Below, piece by piece: positions 18,917-26,746 of a stretch of DNA of 64,000 nt (position 1 is the stretch's first letter; each line of letters starts with the position of its first letter). Source of the stretch: an uncultured Fusobacterium sp. (lineage in GTDB: Bacteria > Fusobacteriota > Fusobacteriia > Fusobacteriales > Fusobacteriaceae); contig NZ_CAJKIS010000007.1 of NCBI RefSeq assembly GCF_905200055.1, positions 10,479-74,478 of the forward strand, written 5' to 3'. The position numbers and the translations under genes were made by a program. The notes beneath the pieces were generated by a model. It made no database searches, had not been told where the DNA came from, and was given only the letters and a program-made list of their open reading frames with translations.

Positions 18917-18940
18917 TTAAAAAAACAGGAGTTGATAATT

Positions 18941-19882
18941 GTGGAAGATATTATAAGTGAATACCATATTCCTGTCCTTTATAGAGAGTGTCTTGATAAT
19001 TTAGTTATCAATAAAGATGGAATATATTTAGACTGTACTCTTGGTGGTGGTGGACACTCAGAGGGTATACTAAAAGAACTTTCAGAAAAAGGAAGATTGG
19101 TTTCTATAGATCAAGATCAACAAGCTATTGATTTTGCTAAAAAGAGACTAGAAAAATATGGTAATAAATGGCAAGTATTTAAAAATAACTTTGAAAATTT
19201 AGATACAGTTTTATACATGGCTGGATATGATAAAATTGATGGTATCTTAATGGATATAGGAGTTTCATCTACTCAATTAGATGATCCTGAAAGAGGTTTC
19301 TCATATAGATATGATACTAAATTAGATATGAGAATGAATCAAAATAATCCCCTTTCAGCATATGAAGTTGTTAATGAATATCCAGAAGAAAAATTAGTGA
19401 AAATCTTCTTTGAATATGGGGAAGAAAGAAATGCTAAAAAAATAGCTAAATTTATTTGTGAAGCTAGGCAAGAGAAAAAAATTGAAACTACAGGAGAGCT
19501 AGTAGCTATTATTAAAAGAGCTTATCCTGAAAGAGCTGCTAAGCATCCTGCTAAAAAAACTTTCCAAGCTATTAGAATAGAAGTTAATAGAGAACTTGAA
19601 GTACTTGAAAAAGCTATTGATAAAGCTGTAGACTCTTTAAAAGTTGGAGGAAGATTAGGAATTATAACTTTCCATTCATTAGAAGATAGACTGGTAAAAA
19701 CTAAATTTAAAGATCTAGCTACTGCTTGTAAATGCCCTCCTGGACTTCCTATATGTGTTTGTGGAGGAAAGGCTAAAGTTAAATTAATCACAAAAAAACC
19801 TATTATTCCTGAAGGAGAGGAATTAGAGTTTAATAATAGAGCTCACTCTTCTAAATTAAGAGTTGTAGAAAGGATAGGATAG
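18941..19882 (+). CDS. rsmH: 16S rRNA N4-methylcytidine-1402 methyltransferase
   Basis: The chosen start is GTG 18941, about 9 nt after AGGAG, giving 313 residues beginning VEDIISEYHIPVL; an upstream TTG overlaps the ribosome site. The SAM-dependent enzyme methylates C1402 in the ribosomal decoding centre. It shows YLDCTLGGGGHSEGIL (SAM loop), the conserved GVSSTQLDDPERGFSYR and the C-terminal TFHSLEDRLVK. As in many bacteria it is followed at once by an FtsL-like gene (1-nt gap). Confidence 0.96.
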   Translation: MEDIISEYHIPVLYRECLDNLVINKDGIYLDCTLGGGGHSEGILKELSEKGRLVSIDQDQQAIDFAKKRLEKYGNKWQVFKNNFENLDTVLYMAGYDKIDGILMDIGVSSTQLDDPERGFSYRYDTKLDMRMNQNNPLSAYEVVNEYPEEKLVKIFFEYGEERNAKKIAKFICEARQEKKIETTGELVAIIKRAYPERAAKHPAKKTFQAIRIEVNRELEVLEKAIDKAVDSLKVGGRLGIITFHSLEDRLVKTKFKDLATACKCPPGLPICVCGGKAKVKLITKKPIIPEGEELEFNNRAHSSKLRVVERIG

Positions 19883-19883
19883 C

Positions 19884-20144
19884 GTGAAAAAAACTTTTTT
19901 CTTTGTATTTTTTATTATAATTTTAGTTTGGATTGTTCATGGCTCTCTTTTAATAAGAATTTCTAAACTAGAGCAATCTATTAATAAAGATAAAAAAGAG
20001 TTAGAAATAGTTGAAAAAGAATTAAACAGAAAAATTATTGAGTATGATACAAAAATTGATTTAGATAAAATTGGAAAAGAGATGAGAACTAAAAAAAATA
20101 TGGAAATTTCCACTAAAATTAATTTTTTCCAAATAGAAAATTAA
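19884..20144 (+). CDS. FtsL/DivIC-like small division protein
   Basis: The 86-residue protein has a short N-terminus, one membrane helix (about 4-24) and a coiled-coil-forming periplasmic part (about 28-75). That is the plan of FtsL and DivIC. Sequence similarity in this family is weak, so the call leans on the position immediately after rsmH, where ftsL normally sits. It starts with GTG. FtsL works with FtsB and FtsQ to recruit and activate the septal peptidoglycan synthase. Confidence 0.65.
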   Translation: MKKTFFFVFFIIILVWIVHGSLLIRISKLEQSINKDKKELEIVEKELNRKIIEYDTKIDLDKIGKEMRTKKNMEISTKINFFQIEN

Positions 20145-20170
20145 ATGATATCATCAACTTTGGAGGATAG

Positions 20171-21529
20171 ATGGTAAAAAAAGATCAAGTAATTGAACTA
20201 GAAATAGATAAAATAGTAAATGGAGGAGAAGGTTTAGGATATTACAATGATTTTGCAATATTTGTTCCTATGTCTGTTCCAAAAGATAGATTGAAAGTTA
20301 AAATCATATCTGTTAAAAAAACTTATGCTCGTGGACTTATTGAAGAAATTATCTCTCCAGGAGCTGAAAGAGTAGAAGATCTTTCAAAGGTAACTTTTGA
20401 AGATTTTCAAGGTTGTGACTTTGCTATGTTACAATATGATGCTCAATTAAAATATAAAAAACTTATGGTTGAAGATGTAATTGAAAAAATAGGTAAACTA
20501 AAAAATGTTCCTATTTTTGATGTAATTGGAAGTGAAGATCCTTATCATTATAGAAATAAAATTATAGAACCTTTTAGAAAGTTAAAAGGTGAAATCATAA
20601 CTGGATTTTTCAAAAGAAAATCCCATGAAGTTTTTGAAGTAGAAGAAAATATATTAAACTCTAAACTTGGAAATAAAATTATAAAAGAGTTAAAAACTAT
20701 TTTAAATAGAGAAAAAGTTTCTGTTTATGATGAAAATGAGCATAAAGGTATACTTAGAAACATCATGGTTAGAACTAACTCTAAAAATGAAGCTATGGTT
20801 GTATTAATTATAAATGCTCCTAAAGTTGAAAAGAGATTTAAAGATATATTAATGGAATTAAAAAACAAAGTTAATGAGATAAAATCTATCTATATATCTT
20901 TAAATACTAAAAAAACAAATGTCGCTTTAGGAGAAAAAAATATTTTTATTTGGGGTGAAAAAAATCTGACTGAAGAGATTGAAGGTATTAATTTTAATAT
21001 TTCTCCTCTTTCTTTCTTCCAAATTAATCTACCTCAAACAAAAAAATTGTATAGAGCAGCTATTAATTTTTTTGAAGATATTGAAAATAAATCTATAATT
21101 GATGCTTACTCTGGAACTGGAACTCTTGCTATGATTCTATCTAAAAAAGCTAAAAAAGTTTTTGCTATTGAGATAGTGCCATCAGCCACAAGAGATGGAA
21201 TTAAAACAGCTGAAGAAAACAACATTAAAAATATTGAATTTATAAATGGAGCTGTTGAAGAAAAGATGCTTGAGCTTATCAATAGTGGAGAAAAAATAGA
21301 TTCTATTATCTTTGATCCACCTAGAAAAGGAATTGATGAGTTAAGCCTTTTAAAGACTTCTGAGGCAGGAATAAAAGAGATAATTTATATCTCTTGTAAC
21401 CCATCTACATTTGCTAGAGATGCTGAAATTTTAAATAGACAGGGATATACTTTAGAAGAAGTTCAACCTGTTGATATGTTTCCTGGTACTTCCCATACTG
21501 AAGTAGTTGGACGTTTTATAAAAAAATAA
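20171..21529 (+). CDS. rlmD: RlmD/TrmA-family 23S rRNA uridine-5-methyltransferase
   Basis: The 452-residue protein has an N-terminal TRAM domain (about 5-62) and a SAM methyltransferase domain. Visible are IDAYSGTGTLAMIL (SAM binding), IIFDPPRKG and ISCNPSTFARD (the catalytic cysteine). The family methylates U747 or U1939 of 23S rRNA or U54 of tRNA; the target here cannot be decided from motifs. In E. coli RlmD four cysteines hold a [4Fe-4S] cluster. Here the matching region reads FQGCDFAMLQYDAQ with only one cysteine, so the cluster is probably lost. It ends the core cluster. Confidence 0.88.
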   Translation: MVKKDQVIELEIDKIVNGGEGLGYYNDFAIFVPMSVPKDRLKVKIISVKKTYARGLIEEIISPGAERVEDLSKVTFEDFQGCDFAMLQYDAQLKYKKLMVEDVIEKIGKLKNVPIFDVIGSEDPYHYRNKIIEPFRKLKGEIITGFFKRKSHEVFEVEENILNSKLGNKIIKELKTILNREKVSVYDENEHKGILRNIMVRTNSKNEAMVVLIINAPKVEKRFKDILMELKNKVNEIKSIYISLNTKKTNVALGEKNIFIWGEKNLTEEIEGINFNISPLSFFQINLPQTKKLYRAAINFFEDIENKSIIDAYSGTGTLAMILSKKAKKVFAIEIVPSATRDGIKTAEENNIKNIEFINGAVEEKMLELINSGEKIDSIIFDPPRKGIDELSLLKTSEAGIKEIIYISCNPSTFARDAEILNRQGYTLEEVQPVDMFPGTSHTEVVGRFIKK

Positions 21530-21537
21530 TGAATTTT

Positions 21538-21582
21538 AAAGCTGAATAATCTCAATTTTTATTGATTTATTCAGCTTTTTTA
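21538..21582 (+). terminator. terminator after the rlmD-type gene
   Basis: A 12-bp stem (21538-21549 with 21567-21578, AAAGCTGAATAA) is followed by a T-run. Confidence 0.88.
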
Positions 21583-21597
21583 TATTAAATTTCCATA

Positions 21598-21630
21598 ATA
21601 AAAAGTGCCAATATTTAAAAATATCAGCAC
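21598..21630 (-). terminator. terminator after the PL8 lyase gene
   Basis: Reading the minus strand, GTGC/GCAC and ATATTT/AAATAT pair with a small internal loop (21605-21630) and are followed by TTTTTATTA. Confidence 0.6.
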
Positions 21631-21645
21631 CTAAAATTTTAGAGT

Positions 21646-24567
21646 TTATAATTTTCTTAAAGTAAGTTTTACTGGCATAGCATAAATTGTAGTAATTTTT
21701 ATAATTGTAGTATTATCTAATATTTCAATAGAAATGTCTTTATTTTCTTTTTCTAAACTATATTTTCCATTTAAAATAATAGTTGAAGTATGTGGAATAG
21801 ATGGGTTGCTGTTCCATTTTCTTGAATATATACTTACCTCTTTTAATTTTCCATTCTTCTCATATTGACTCTCATCTTTTCCCTCATATAATCTCAAATC
21901 AGGATCTACAAAGCTTAATTCTAAAGAATTATCATTAGGTTTAATAAGTATTAAAGATGGTGTATCAATAGATTTCAGATATTTATCTTTGACATCTCCA
22001 CTTTCAAATAGAGCATATCCTCTCATTTTAGATATTTCATCTTTCACAATATGAGCATTGTAATCTTGTTGTAAAACCTGATAATTAGAGTTTTTCTTGA
22101 AGATTTCTTGCTCTTCTTTATCTCCTTTTACTAAAATAGCATATTGATATTTTTGATTTTTAGGATTTTTTCCATGATTGATATATGCCATTTCATAATA
22201 ATTTTCTGTAGGAGTCCCTTTATTTTGATCTAAAGAGTGTTGTAATCCATTTTTATATTTTAAATTACCTTCTACAACTTTATAAAGATTATTTTGAATA
22301 TCTAAAATAAAATTATTATTTTTTATTTTTTCAACTTTACTAATACTATTTTTATCACTTAAATAATTTTGGAAAAGAGTTGTATGAGTTTCATAATCAC
22401 TTTTATTCTCTATATTGCTTCCTAATAGAATTACTCTATTATCAAATAGGAAAACTGACTTTCTAGCTCTATGAGTATCATTGTATTTAGAGTGCTCATG
22501 AAGCTTCATAGCAAACATACCATTATTATTTAAAGAATTTCCTCCAGAGAATGTCTCATCTGAAAGTAACATCTCCTCAACTCCACTATAAATATCAACT
22601 TGAGAAATTGGAGATTTTAACTTATCTATTGGTAAAGCAATTGCTGTTGTTCCTGGGAAGTGTGCCCAATCCCATCCTTGTTGAACATAACCACTTTCAA
22701 TTAAAGAATTTTCTAAAATTTGGAAGTTTCCATAACTCATATATCTTCCAAATAGATTATTTTTAATATATGTTTCATTTCCCACTAAATATCTGCTATA
22801 TCCTTTAACACCTATTAACCAATTATCTCTTCTATGAAGTTGTAGAGATGACATATTCATTGTCCAAGCTCCTTGAGGAGTAGTTTCAGCTTTAAATCCT
22901 AAAGAGCTTAATTCTTCAGCAAATCTACCTTGAGGTGCAAGTCTTAAATATGCATTAGCTAACTCACTATCATTTCCAACTTTTTTTCCTAAAGCTAAAT
23001 ATCTAAAAACTTCATCTGATATTTGGAACCTATCATCTGGGTGTCTTCCGCTAATTGAAATTAGCCAAGTATGAGTATTAGAATAAACTCTAGTCATAAG
23101 AACGGCTTTTTTTACAATATTAAATGAGTAATCATCTAAAGCAAAAGCTGTATTTCCTAAATAATACATAATAGGAGTTAATCCTTCAAAAGCTCCCTTT
23201 GCATAGGCAGGATAATTTTGCATATGGTGGAACATACTTCCATCTTCCTTAAATCCTCCAAGTAACCCTGGTGCATAATCAATAGATTTAGTAAGATAGT
23301 AATTTAATTGATATAGTTGACTTGCTGTAACTTTGTCATCCTCATTTAACAATATAGCTATAAGCATACCTGGTAACATTGTATTTAACACGTCAGCATT
23401 AACACCTTTTATCTCACTATTAGGAGTATATAAAATTCCCATAGCACTATACCAAGTTACCATTTCTTTAGCTTGTTTTAAATTTTTATCTTTTAATAGT
23501 GGCTCTTTCATTAAAAAAATACTTTGATATAGTTCTCTAACTTGATACCCTAAGTGGTGAATTGTCCCTTGGCAACTTCCCTTAGTCCATCCTTGTTCAT
23601 ATAAATGATTAAGCCCTTTTTTAAAAATTTCATATATCTCTTTTTTATATTTTTTATCCTCTGTAGAGTTATACATAAAAGCTAACTCTCTTAACCAACT
23701 ACCATACTCTTTAATTTGTACATCTTTTAAATATGATTTTTCTTCTTCAGAGAAATCTTTGTAGAGAACAATTGTTTGTGGTGAAACAACTGTCATAGTT
23801 AAATATTCTTGAAGTTTTTCTCTATTTTTTTCTATTAATTTTGAATTAACTTTTTCCTTTTTTATAATATCATTTTTAAATCTATTCTCTACACTTCTAA
23901 TCCCTTTAATCTCTTCAGAAGTTAATTTTTGTATATCTTTATTTTGTGAAATAGCATTATAATTTTTGTACAAAGCCATCCAATGAGAGTTTACAGCATT
24001 ATCTGCTTGTAAATTTACAAAATCAACTTGCTCATCTCTAGCATTATGTCTTGGATCAATTAAAATACTTGTATAAATTTGATCTATATAGATTTCTCCA
24101 TTAACATTAGGAGATATAAAAGTGATCTCATCCATATTTTCTTCGGCTTTTCCACTCATATCTCTATCATATTGAACCCACATTGTTCTCCATCCAGTAA
24201 AGTTCATATTAATAGAAAAATAAGATTTTACCTCACCTTTCTTTTTAAATTGAACTTGCATCTTGTCATCTATAGGCTTTTTATTGTAGATCCACATAAC
24301 AAAACTTGAACGAGCTTTTTCTTGTTTCCCTTTTTGAAAAACTTTGTATCCTACATCTCCTTTAATTGTTAAAATAGAATTTTTTTCAAAATCCCATTTT
24401 AATGATGAAGTTCCATCTTTAAATTTTTCTTTTGTTATTTCAATTTTAGAATTCTTACCAATAATAAAATTACTAGGAATCCCTTTTTCAAATTGATATA
24501 AAGTATTACTATAAGAAGAAATTGAAACAATGAAAATAAGTAATAAATAAAAATATTTTTTGCACAT
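21646..24567 (-). CDS. polysaccharide lyase family 8, chondroitin/hyaluronan lyase
   Basis: The start is ATG 24567 (AGAGAGGA upstream), because a promoter lies at 24607-24635; a longer frame to 24639 would start inside that promoter. The 973-residue protein has a signal peptide (MCKKYFYLLLIFIVSISS). An N-terminal beta-sandwich follows (about 25-180), then an alpha toroid (about 190-590) and C-terminal beta domains. The PL8 catalytic set is complete by comparison with Proteus chondroitinase ABC: His448, Tyr455, Arg508 (in SGRHPDDR) and Glu598 (in VGNETY). It also has GWDWAHFPGTTA. The enzyme should cut glycosaminoglycans by elimination, giving the 4,5-unsaturated uronides used by the locus at 38-48 kb, although it is not adjacent to that locus. 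Confidence 0.9.
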   Translation of the reverse strand: MCKKYFYLLLIFIVSISSYSNTLYQFEKGIPSNFIIGKNSKIEITKEKFKDGTSSLKWDFEKNSILTIKGDVGYKVFQKGKQEKARSSFVMWIYNKKPIDDKMQVQFKKKGEVKSYFSINMNFTGWRTMWVQYDRDMSGKAEENMDEITFISPNVNGEIYIDQIYTSILIDPRHNARDEQVDFVNLQADNAVNSHWMALYKNYNAISQNKDIQKLTSEEIKGIRSVENRFKNDIIKKEKVNSKLIEKNREKLQEYLTMTVVSPQTIVLYKDFSEEEKSYLKDVQIKEYGSWLRELAFMYNSTEDKKYKKEIYEIFKKGLNHLYEQGWTKGSCQGTIHHLGYQVRELYQSIFLMKEPLLKDKNLKQAKEMVTWYSAMGILYTPNSEIKGVNADVLNTMLPGMLIAILLNEDDKVTASQLYQLNYYLTKSIDYAPGLLGGFKEDGSMFHHMQNYPAYAKGAFEGLTPIMYYLGNTAFALDDYSFNIVKKAVLMTRVYSNTHTWLISISGRHPDDRFQISDEVFRYLALGKKVGNDSELANAYLRLAPQGRFAEELSSLGFKAETTPQGAWTMNMSSLQLHRRDNWLIGVKGYSRYLVGNETYIKNNLFGRYMSYGNFQILENSLIESGYVQQGWDWAHFPGTTAIALPIDKLKSPISQVDIYSGVEEMLLSDETFSGGNSLNNNGMFAMKLHEHSKYNDTHRARKSVFLFDNRVILLGSNIENKSDYETHTTLFQNYLSDKNSISKVEKIKNNNFILDIQNNLYKVVEGNLKYKNGLQHSLDQNKGTPTENYYEMAYINHGKNPKNQKYQYAILVKGDKEEQEIFKKNSNYQVLQQDYNAHIVKDEISKMRGYALFESGDVKDKYLKSIDTPSLILIKPNDNSLELSFVDPDLRLYEGKDESQYEKNGKLKEVSIYSRKWNSNPSIPHTSTIILNGKYSLEKENKDISIEILDNTTIIKITTIYAMPVKLTLRKL

Positions 24568-24606
24568 AAATTTAAGTCCTCTCTTTATAATAGTATTGCT
24601 GATTTT

Positions 24607-24635
24607 ACTATAAAATTTTTTCTTTAAAAAGTAAA
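24607..24635 (-). promoter_or_regulatory. promoter of the PL8 lyase gene
   Basis: On the minus strand TTTACT (24630-24635), a 17-bp spacer and TATAGT (24607-24612) place transcription near 24600, 33 nt before the chosen ATG. The rest of the spacer to 24907 is AT-rich with no gene. Confidence 0.65.
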
Positions 24636-24639
24636 TCAT

Positions 24640-24907
24640 ATATATTCTAGTAAGAAAATTGAAGATTATTTTTTTAATACTTTCTTATAATTTATAAAAT
24701 AAAAATATGCTTATACAAAAGATTAAATCAACTTAATATCATAGTATGTTCATGTTTTTTATTTTTATAATTTCATTGAAATAGCTTTAAAAAAATAATA
24801 CTAAAGTTTCTTATTTTTCAACAACACATCTTAGTAAAAAGCTAATTTTTTTGTTACCTACAAGAACAAAATTTCACAATTTTTAAAATATCCACATAAA
24901 CAAAAAA
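24640..24907. other. intergenic stretch upstream of the lyase gene
   Basis: No open frame with a ribosome site, RNA gene or clear repeat is visible between the lyase promoter and the rpsI terminator. It is about 80 percent A+T and may hold operator sites for the lyase gene. Confidence 0.5.
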
Positions 24908-24932
24908 GCCCACAAACATTGTGTTTGTGAGC
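24902..24932 (-). terminator. rpsI terminator
   Basis: An 11-bp stem (24908-24918 with 24922-24932, one G-U pair in the RNA) has a run of six T residues on the minus strand. Confidence 0.9.
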
Positions 24933-24950
24933 CCTGTAAAATCCAAACAA

Positions 24951-25355
24951 TTATCTTTTTGAGAATTGAGGACTTCTTCTTGCTTTTTTCTTTCCGTATT
25001 TCTTTCTTTCAACCATTCTTGAGTCTCTAGTTAAGAATCCAGCTTCTCTTAAAGCAGCTTTTAAAGTTTCATCAGATAATAAAAGTGCTCTTGATACTCC
25101 GTGTCTGATAGCTCCAGCTTGTCCAGAGTTTCCTCCTCCAACTACATTAACTCTTACTTCAAATTTATCTAAAGTTTCAGTTAATACTAATGGTTGCTCA
25201 ACTATTCTAGAAAGAATTTGTCTTCCTCCAAAATATTCAGACATAGGTTTTCCATTTATTACAATTCCTTTTCCTCCAGGAATTAATCTTACTCTTGCTA
25301 CAGAAGTTTTTCTTCTACCAGTTCCTCTATATTGAATCATTTCAGCCACTGTCAT
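24951..25355 (-). CDS. rpsI: 30S ribosomal protein S9
   Basis: The 134-residue protein has [17 protein letters not shown] near the start, [19 protein letters not shown] in the middle and the basic C-terminal tail ending RRSPQFSKR that reaches the ribosomal P site. It is 10 nt after rplM, the standard rplM-rpsI pair. The start lies only a few nucleotides after AGGGGG, and an alternative ATG five codons in would give a product starting MIQYRG. Confidence 0.97.
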   Translation of the reverse strand: MTVAEMIQYRGTGRRKTSVARVRLIPGGKGIVINGKPMSEYFGGRQILSRIVEQPLVLTETLDKFEVRVNVVGGGNSGQAGAIRHGVSRALLLSDETLKAALREAGFLTRDSRMVERKKYGKKKARRSPQFSKR

Positions 25356-25365
25356 TTACCCCCTA

Positions 25366-25800
25366 TTAAAATTCTACCTTTACTGGTTTTTGTGCTGTAT
25401 GTGCATGTTCTGCACCTGCGAACACTCTTAATCTTGTTAGTTGTTCTCTTCCTAATTTATTTTTTGGAAGCATTCTTTTAACAGCTAGCATTAGTAGTTC
25501 TTCTGGTCTTTTTTCTAAGATTTCTCCTAGTCTTCTTTCTCTTATTCCTCCTGGGAATCCTGAGTGGTTGTAGTATTTTTTGTCAGTTAATTTGTTTCCT
25601 GTTACAACAATTTTAGCTGCATTAGTAACTACTACATAATCTCCTCCATCAACGTGTGGAGTGAAAGTTAATTTTTCTTTACCCATTAATTTTTTAGCTA
25701 TTTCAGTTGCTAATCTTCCTAATATTTGCCCTTCAGCGTCATAATGATGCCATTCTCTAACAACATCTTCTTTTCTTTGCATAAAAGTATACTTTTTCAC
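25366..25800 (-). CDS. rplM: 50S ribosomal protein L13
   Basis: The 144-residue protein shows WHHYDAEGQILGRLATEIAK, the HVDGGDYVVVTNA segment, YYNHSGFPGG and AVKRMLPKNKLGR, all standard for L13. It binds 23S rRNA early in assembly. It is the first gene of rplM-rpsI and is preceded by a consensus promoter and a structured leader of about 75 nt. Confidence 0.97.
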   Translation of the reverse strand: MKKYTFMQRKEDVVREWHHYDAEGQILGRLATEIAKKLMGKEKLTFTPHVDGGDYVVVTNAAKIVVTGNKLTDKKYYNHSGFPGGIRERRLGEILEKRPEELLMLAVKRMLPKNKLGREQLTRLRVFAGAEHAHTAQKPVKVEF

Positions 25801-25874
25801 TTTAATTTTTCCTCCTCAAATGTTATATCTTCTAATATAACGCAACGGTCCTTTGTGGGAAAGGTTTAATATAC
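25801..25874 (-). promoter_or_regulatory. structured rplM leader, possible L13 autoregulatory element
   Basis: The minus-strand 5' UTR can form CCTTT-CCCAC-AAAGG and, further down, TTATAT...ATATAA before the AGGAGG site. Firmicute rplM genes carry a known L13 leader in which L13 represses itself. Whether this is the same motif or an independent one needs a covariance search. Confidence 0.5.
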
Positions 25875-25880
25875 CTTATT

Positions 25881-25909
25881 ATTATATTAGTTTCTCTCTA
25901 TTTTGTCAA
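25881..25909 (-). promoter_or_regulatory. rplM-rpsI promoter
   Basis: On the minus strand a perfect TTGACA (25904-25909), a 17-bp spacer and a perfect TATAAT (25881-25886) form a full consensus promoter. Confidence 0.93.
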
Positions 25910-25919
25910 GAATTTTTAT

Positions 25920-26621
25920 TTATTTTTCTTCACTGTTTTCTTGAGTTTCTTCTTCTTTATTTTCAGGCTGCTTAGGAATAGGATTTCCAAACATCCATTC
26001 AATTTGTCTTCTCATTCCTGTTAATTCAAAAACTTTATCTCCTACTACTAATCTATCATTTTCAGGAATAGCTATGTGCCCCTCTTCTAGTGGAGCATTT
26101 TTATCTAAACTTACTTGAATTTTAATTGCTTCTTCTGCTCCATTAGGTTTAAATTCTGTTTTAACAGTTTTTATTACTCCATCTGTAGCAAGTATTTTAG
26201 CTATTTCTTCATCAGAGAATCTTCTTTGAGGTGGATAATCTGCTATAAATAGATCTGCTGTTTGAATGAATTTAACCTTATCTTCAGCTACTTTTTCAAA
26301 TATATCTACTGTATATTTTCCTCTTTCTGTTACTAAGAATTTTTCTAAATCAACTATTTTCTTTCCTACTCCAAATGGATCCAACATCACTCCAAATTCT
26401 CCTTTAGTTATTAAAGAATCATCTGGTGCATTTAATCTTATTTCAAACATTGTTGGTCTTTCTAATTCTGAAAAAGTAAATACTATTGAAAGATTTACCA
26501 TTGGAAATGGAAACATTGGTTGAATTAAATTGTCAAAAGCTCCTAAAATATCTACAACTCCAGGAACTTGTGGATTTGGTTGTGCTTTGTATGCTGTAAC
26601 TATACTTTTTAATTTTGGCAT
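25920..26621 (-). CDS. conserved hypothetical protein, possibly DUF6941 family
   Basis: The 233-residue soluble protein has no signal peptide or membrane helix. The first 130 residues look like a beta-rich domain (VVDILGAFDNLIQPMFPF, then VFTFSELERP and FEIRLNAPD). The C-terminal tail is acidic and probably disordered (KEEETQENSEEK). The N-terminal pattern resembles proteins grouped as DUF6941, but I am not certain. It is a single-gene transcript with its own promoter, between rplM and phoR. Constitutive-looking expression fits a house-keeping role of unknown kind. Confidence 0.55.
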   Translation of the reverse strand: MPKLKSIVTAYKAQPNPQVPGVVDILGAFDNLIQPMFPFPMVNLSIVFTFSELERPTMFEIRLNAPDDSLITKGEFGVMLDPFGVGKKIVDLEKFLVTERGKYTVDIFEKVAEDKVKFIQTADLFIADYPPQRRFSDEEIAKILATDGVIKTVKTEFKPNGAEEAIKIQVSLDKNAPLEEGHIAIPENDRLVVGDKVFELTGMRRQIEWMFGNPIPKQPENKEEETQENSEEK

Positions 26622-26665
26622 ATTCTTTACCCCTCTTTATTTATTGATTTTTAAGCATTTACTCT

Positions 26666-26694
26666 AATATATCATATTTTTTTTAGCTTTGCAA
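26666..26694 (-). promoter_or_regulatory. promoter of the hypothetical protein gene
   Basis: On the minus strand TTGCAA (26689-26694), 17 bp, TATATT (26666-26671). Confidence 0.7.
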
Positions 26695-26699
26695 ACTAA

Positions 26700-26720
26700 A
26701 GGAGAGATTAACTCTCTCCT
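26700..26720 (-). terminator. terminator after phoR
   Basis: AGGAGAGA pairs with TCTCTCCT around a 5-nt loop; on the minus strand TTTAGTTT follows. The T-run is imperfect. Confidence 0.65.
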
Positions 26721-26746
26721 AATTTAGTTTTTTCATTAATAGAAAT

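Noticed and set aside
24568..24639. A 24-codon N-terminal extension of the PL8 lyase.
   Set aside because: A promoter lies at 24607-24635 and a ribosome site precedes the ATG at 24567, where a proper signal peptide begins.
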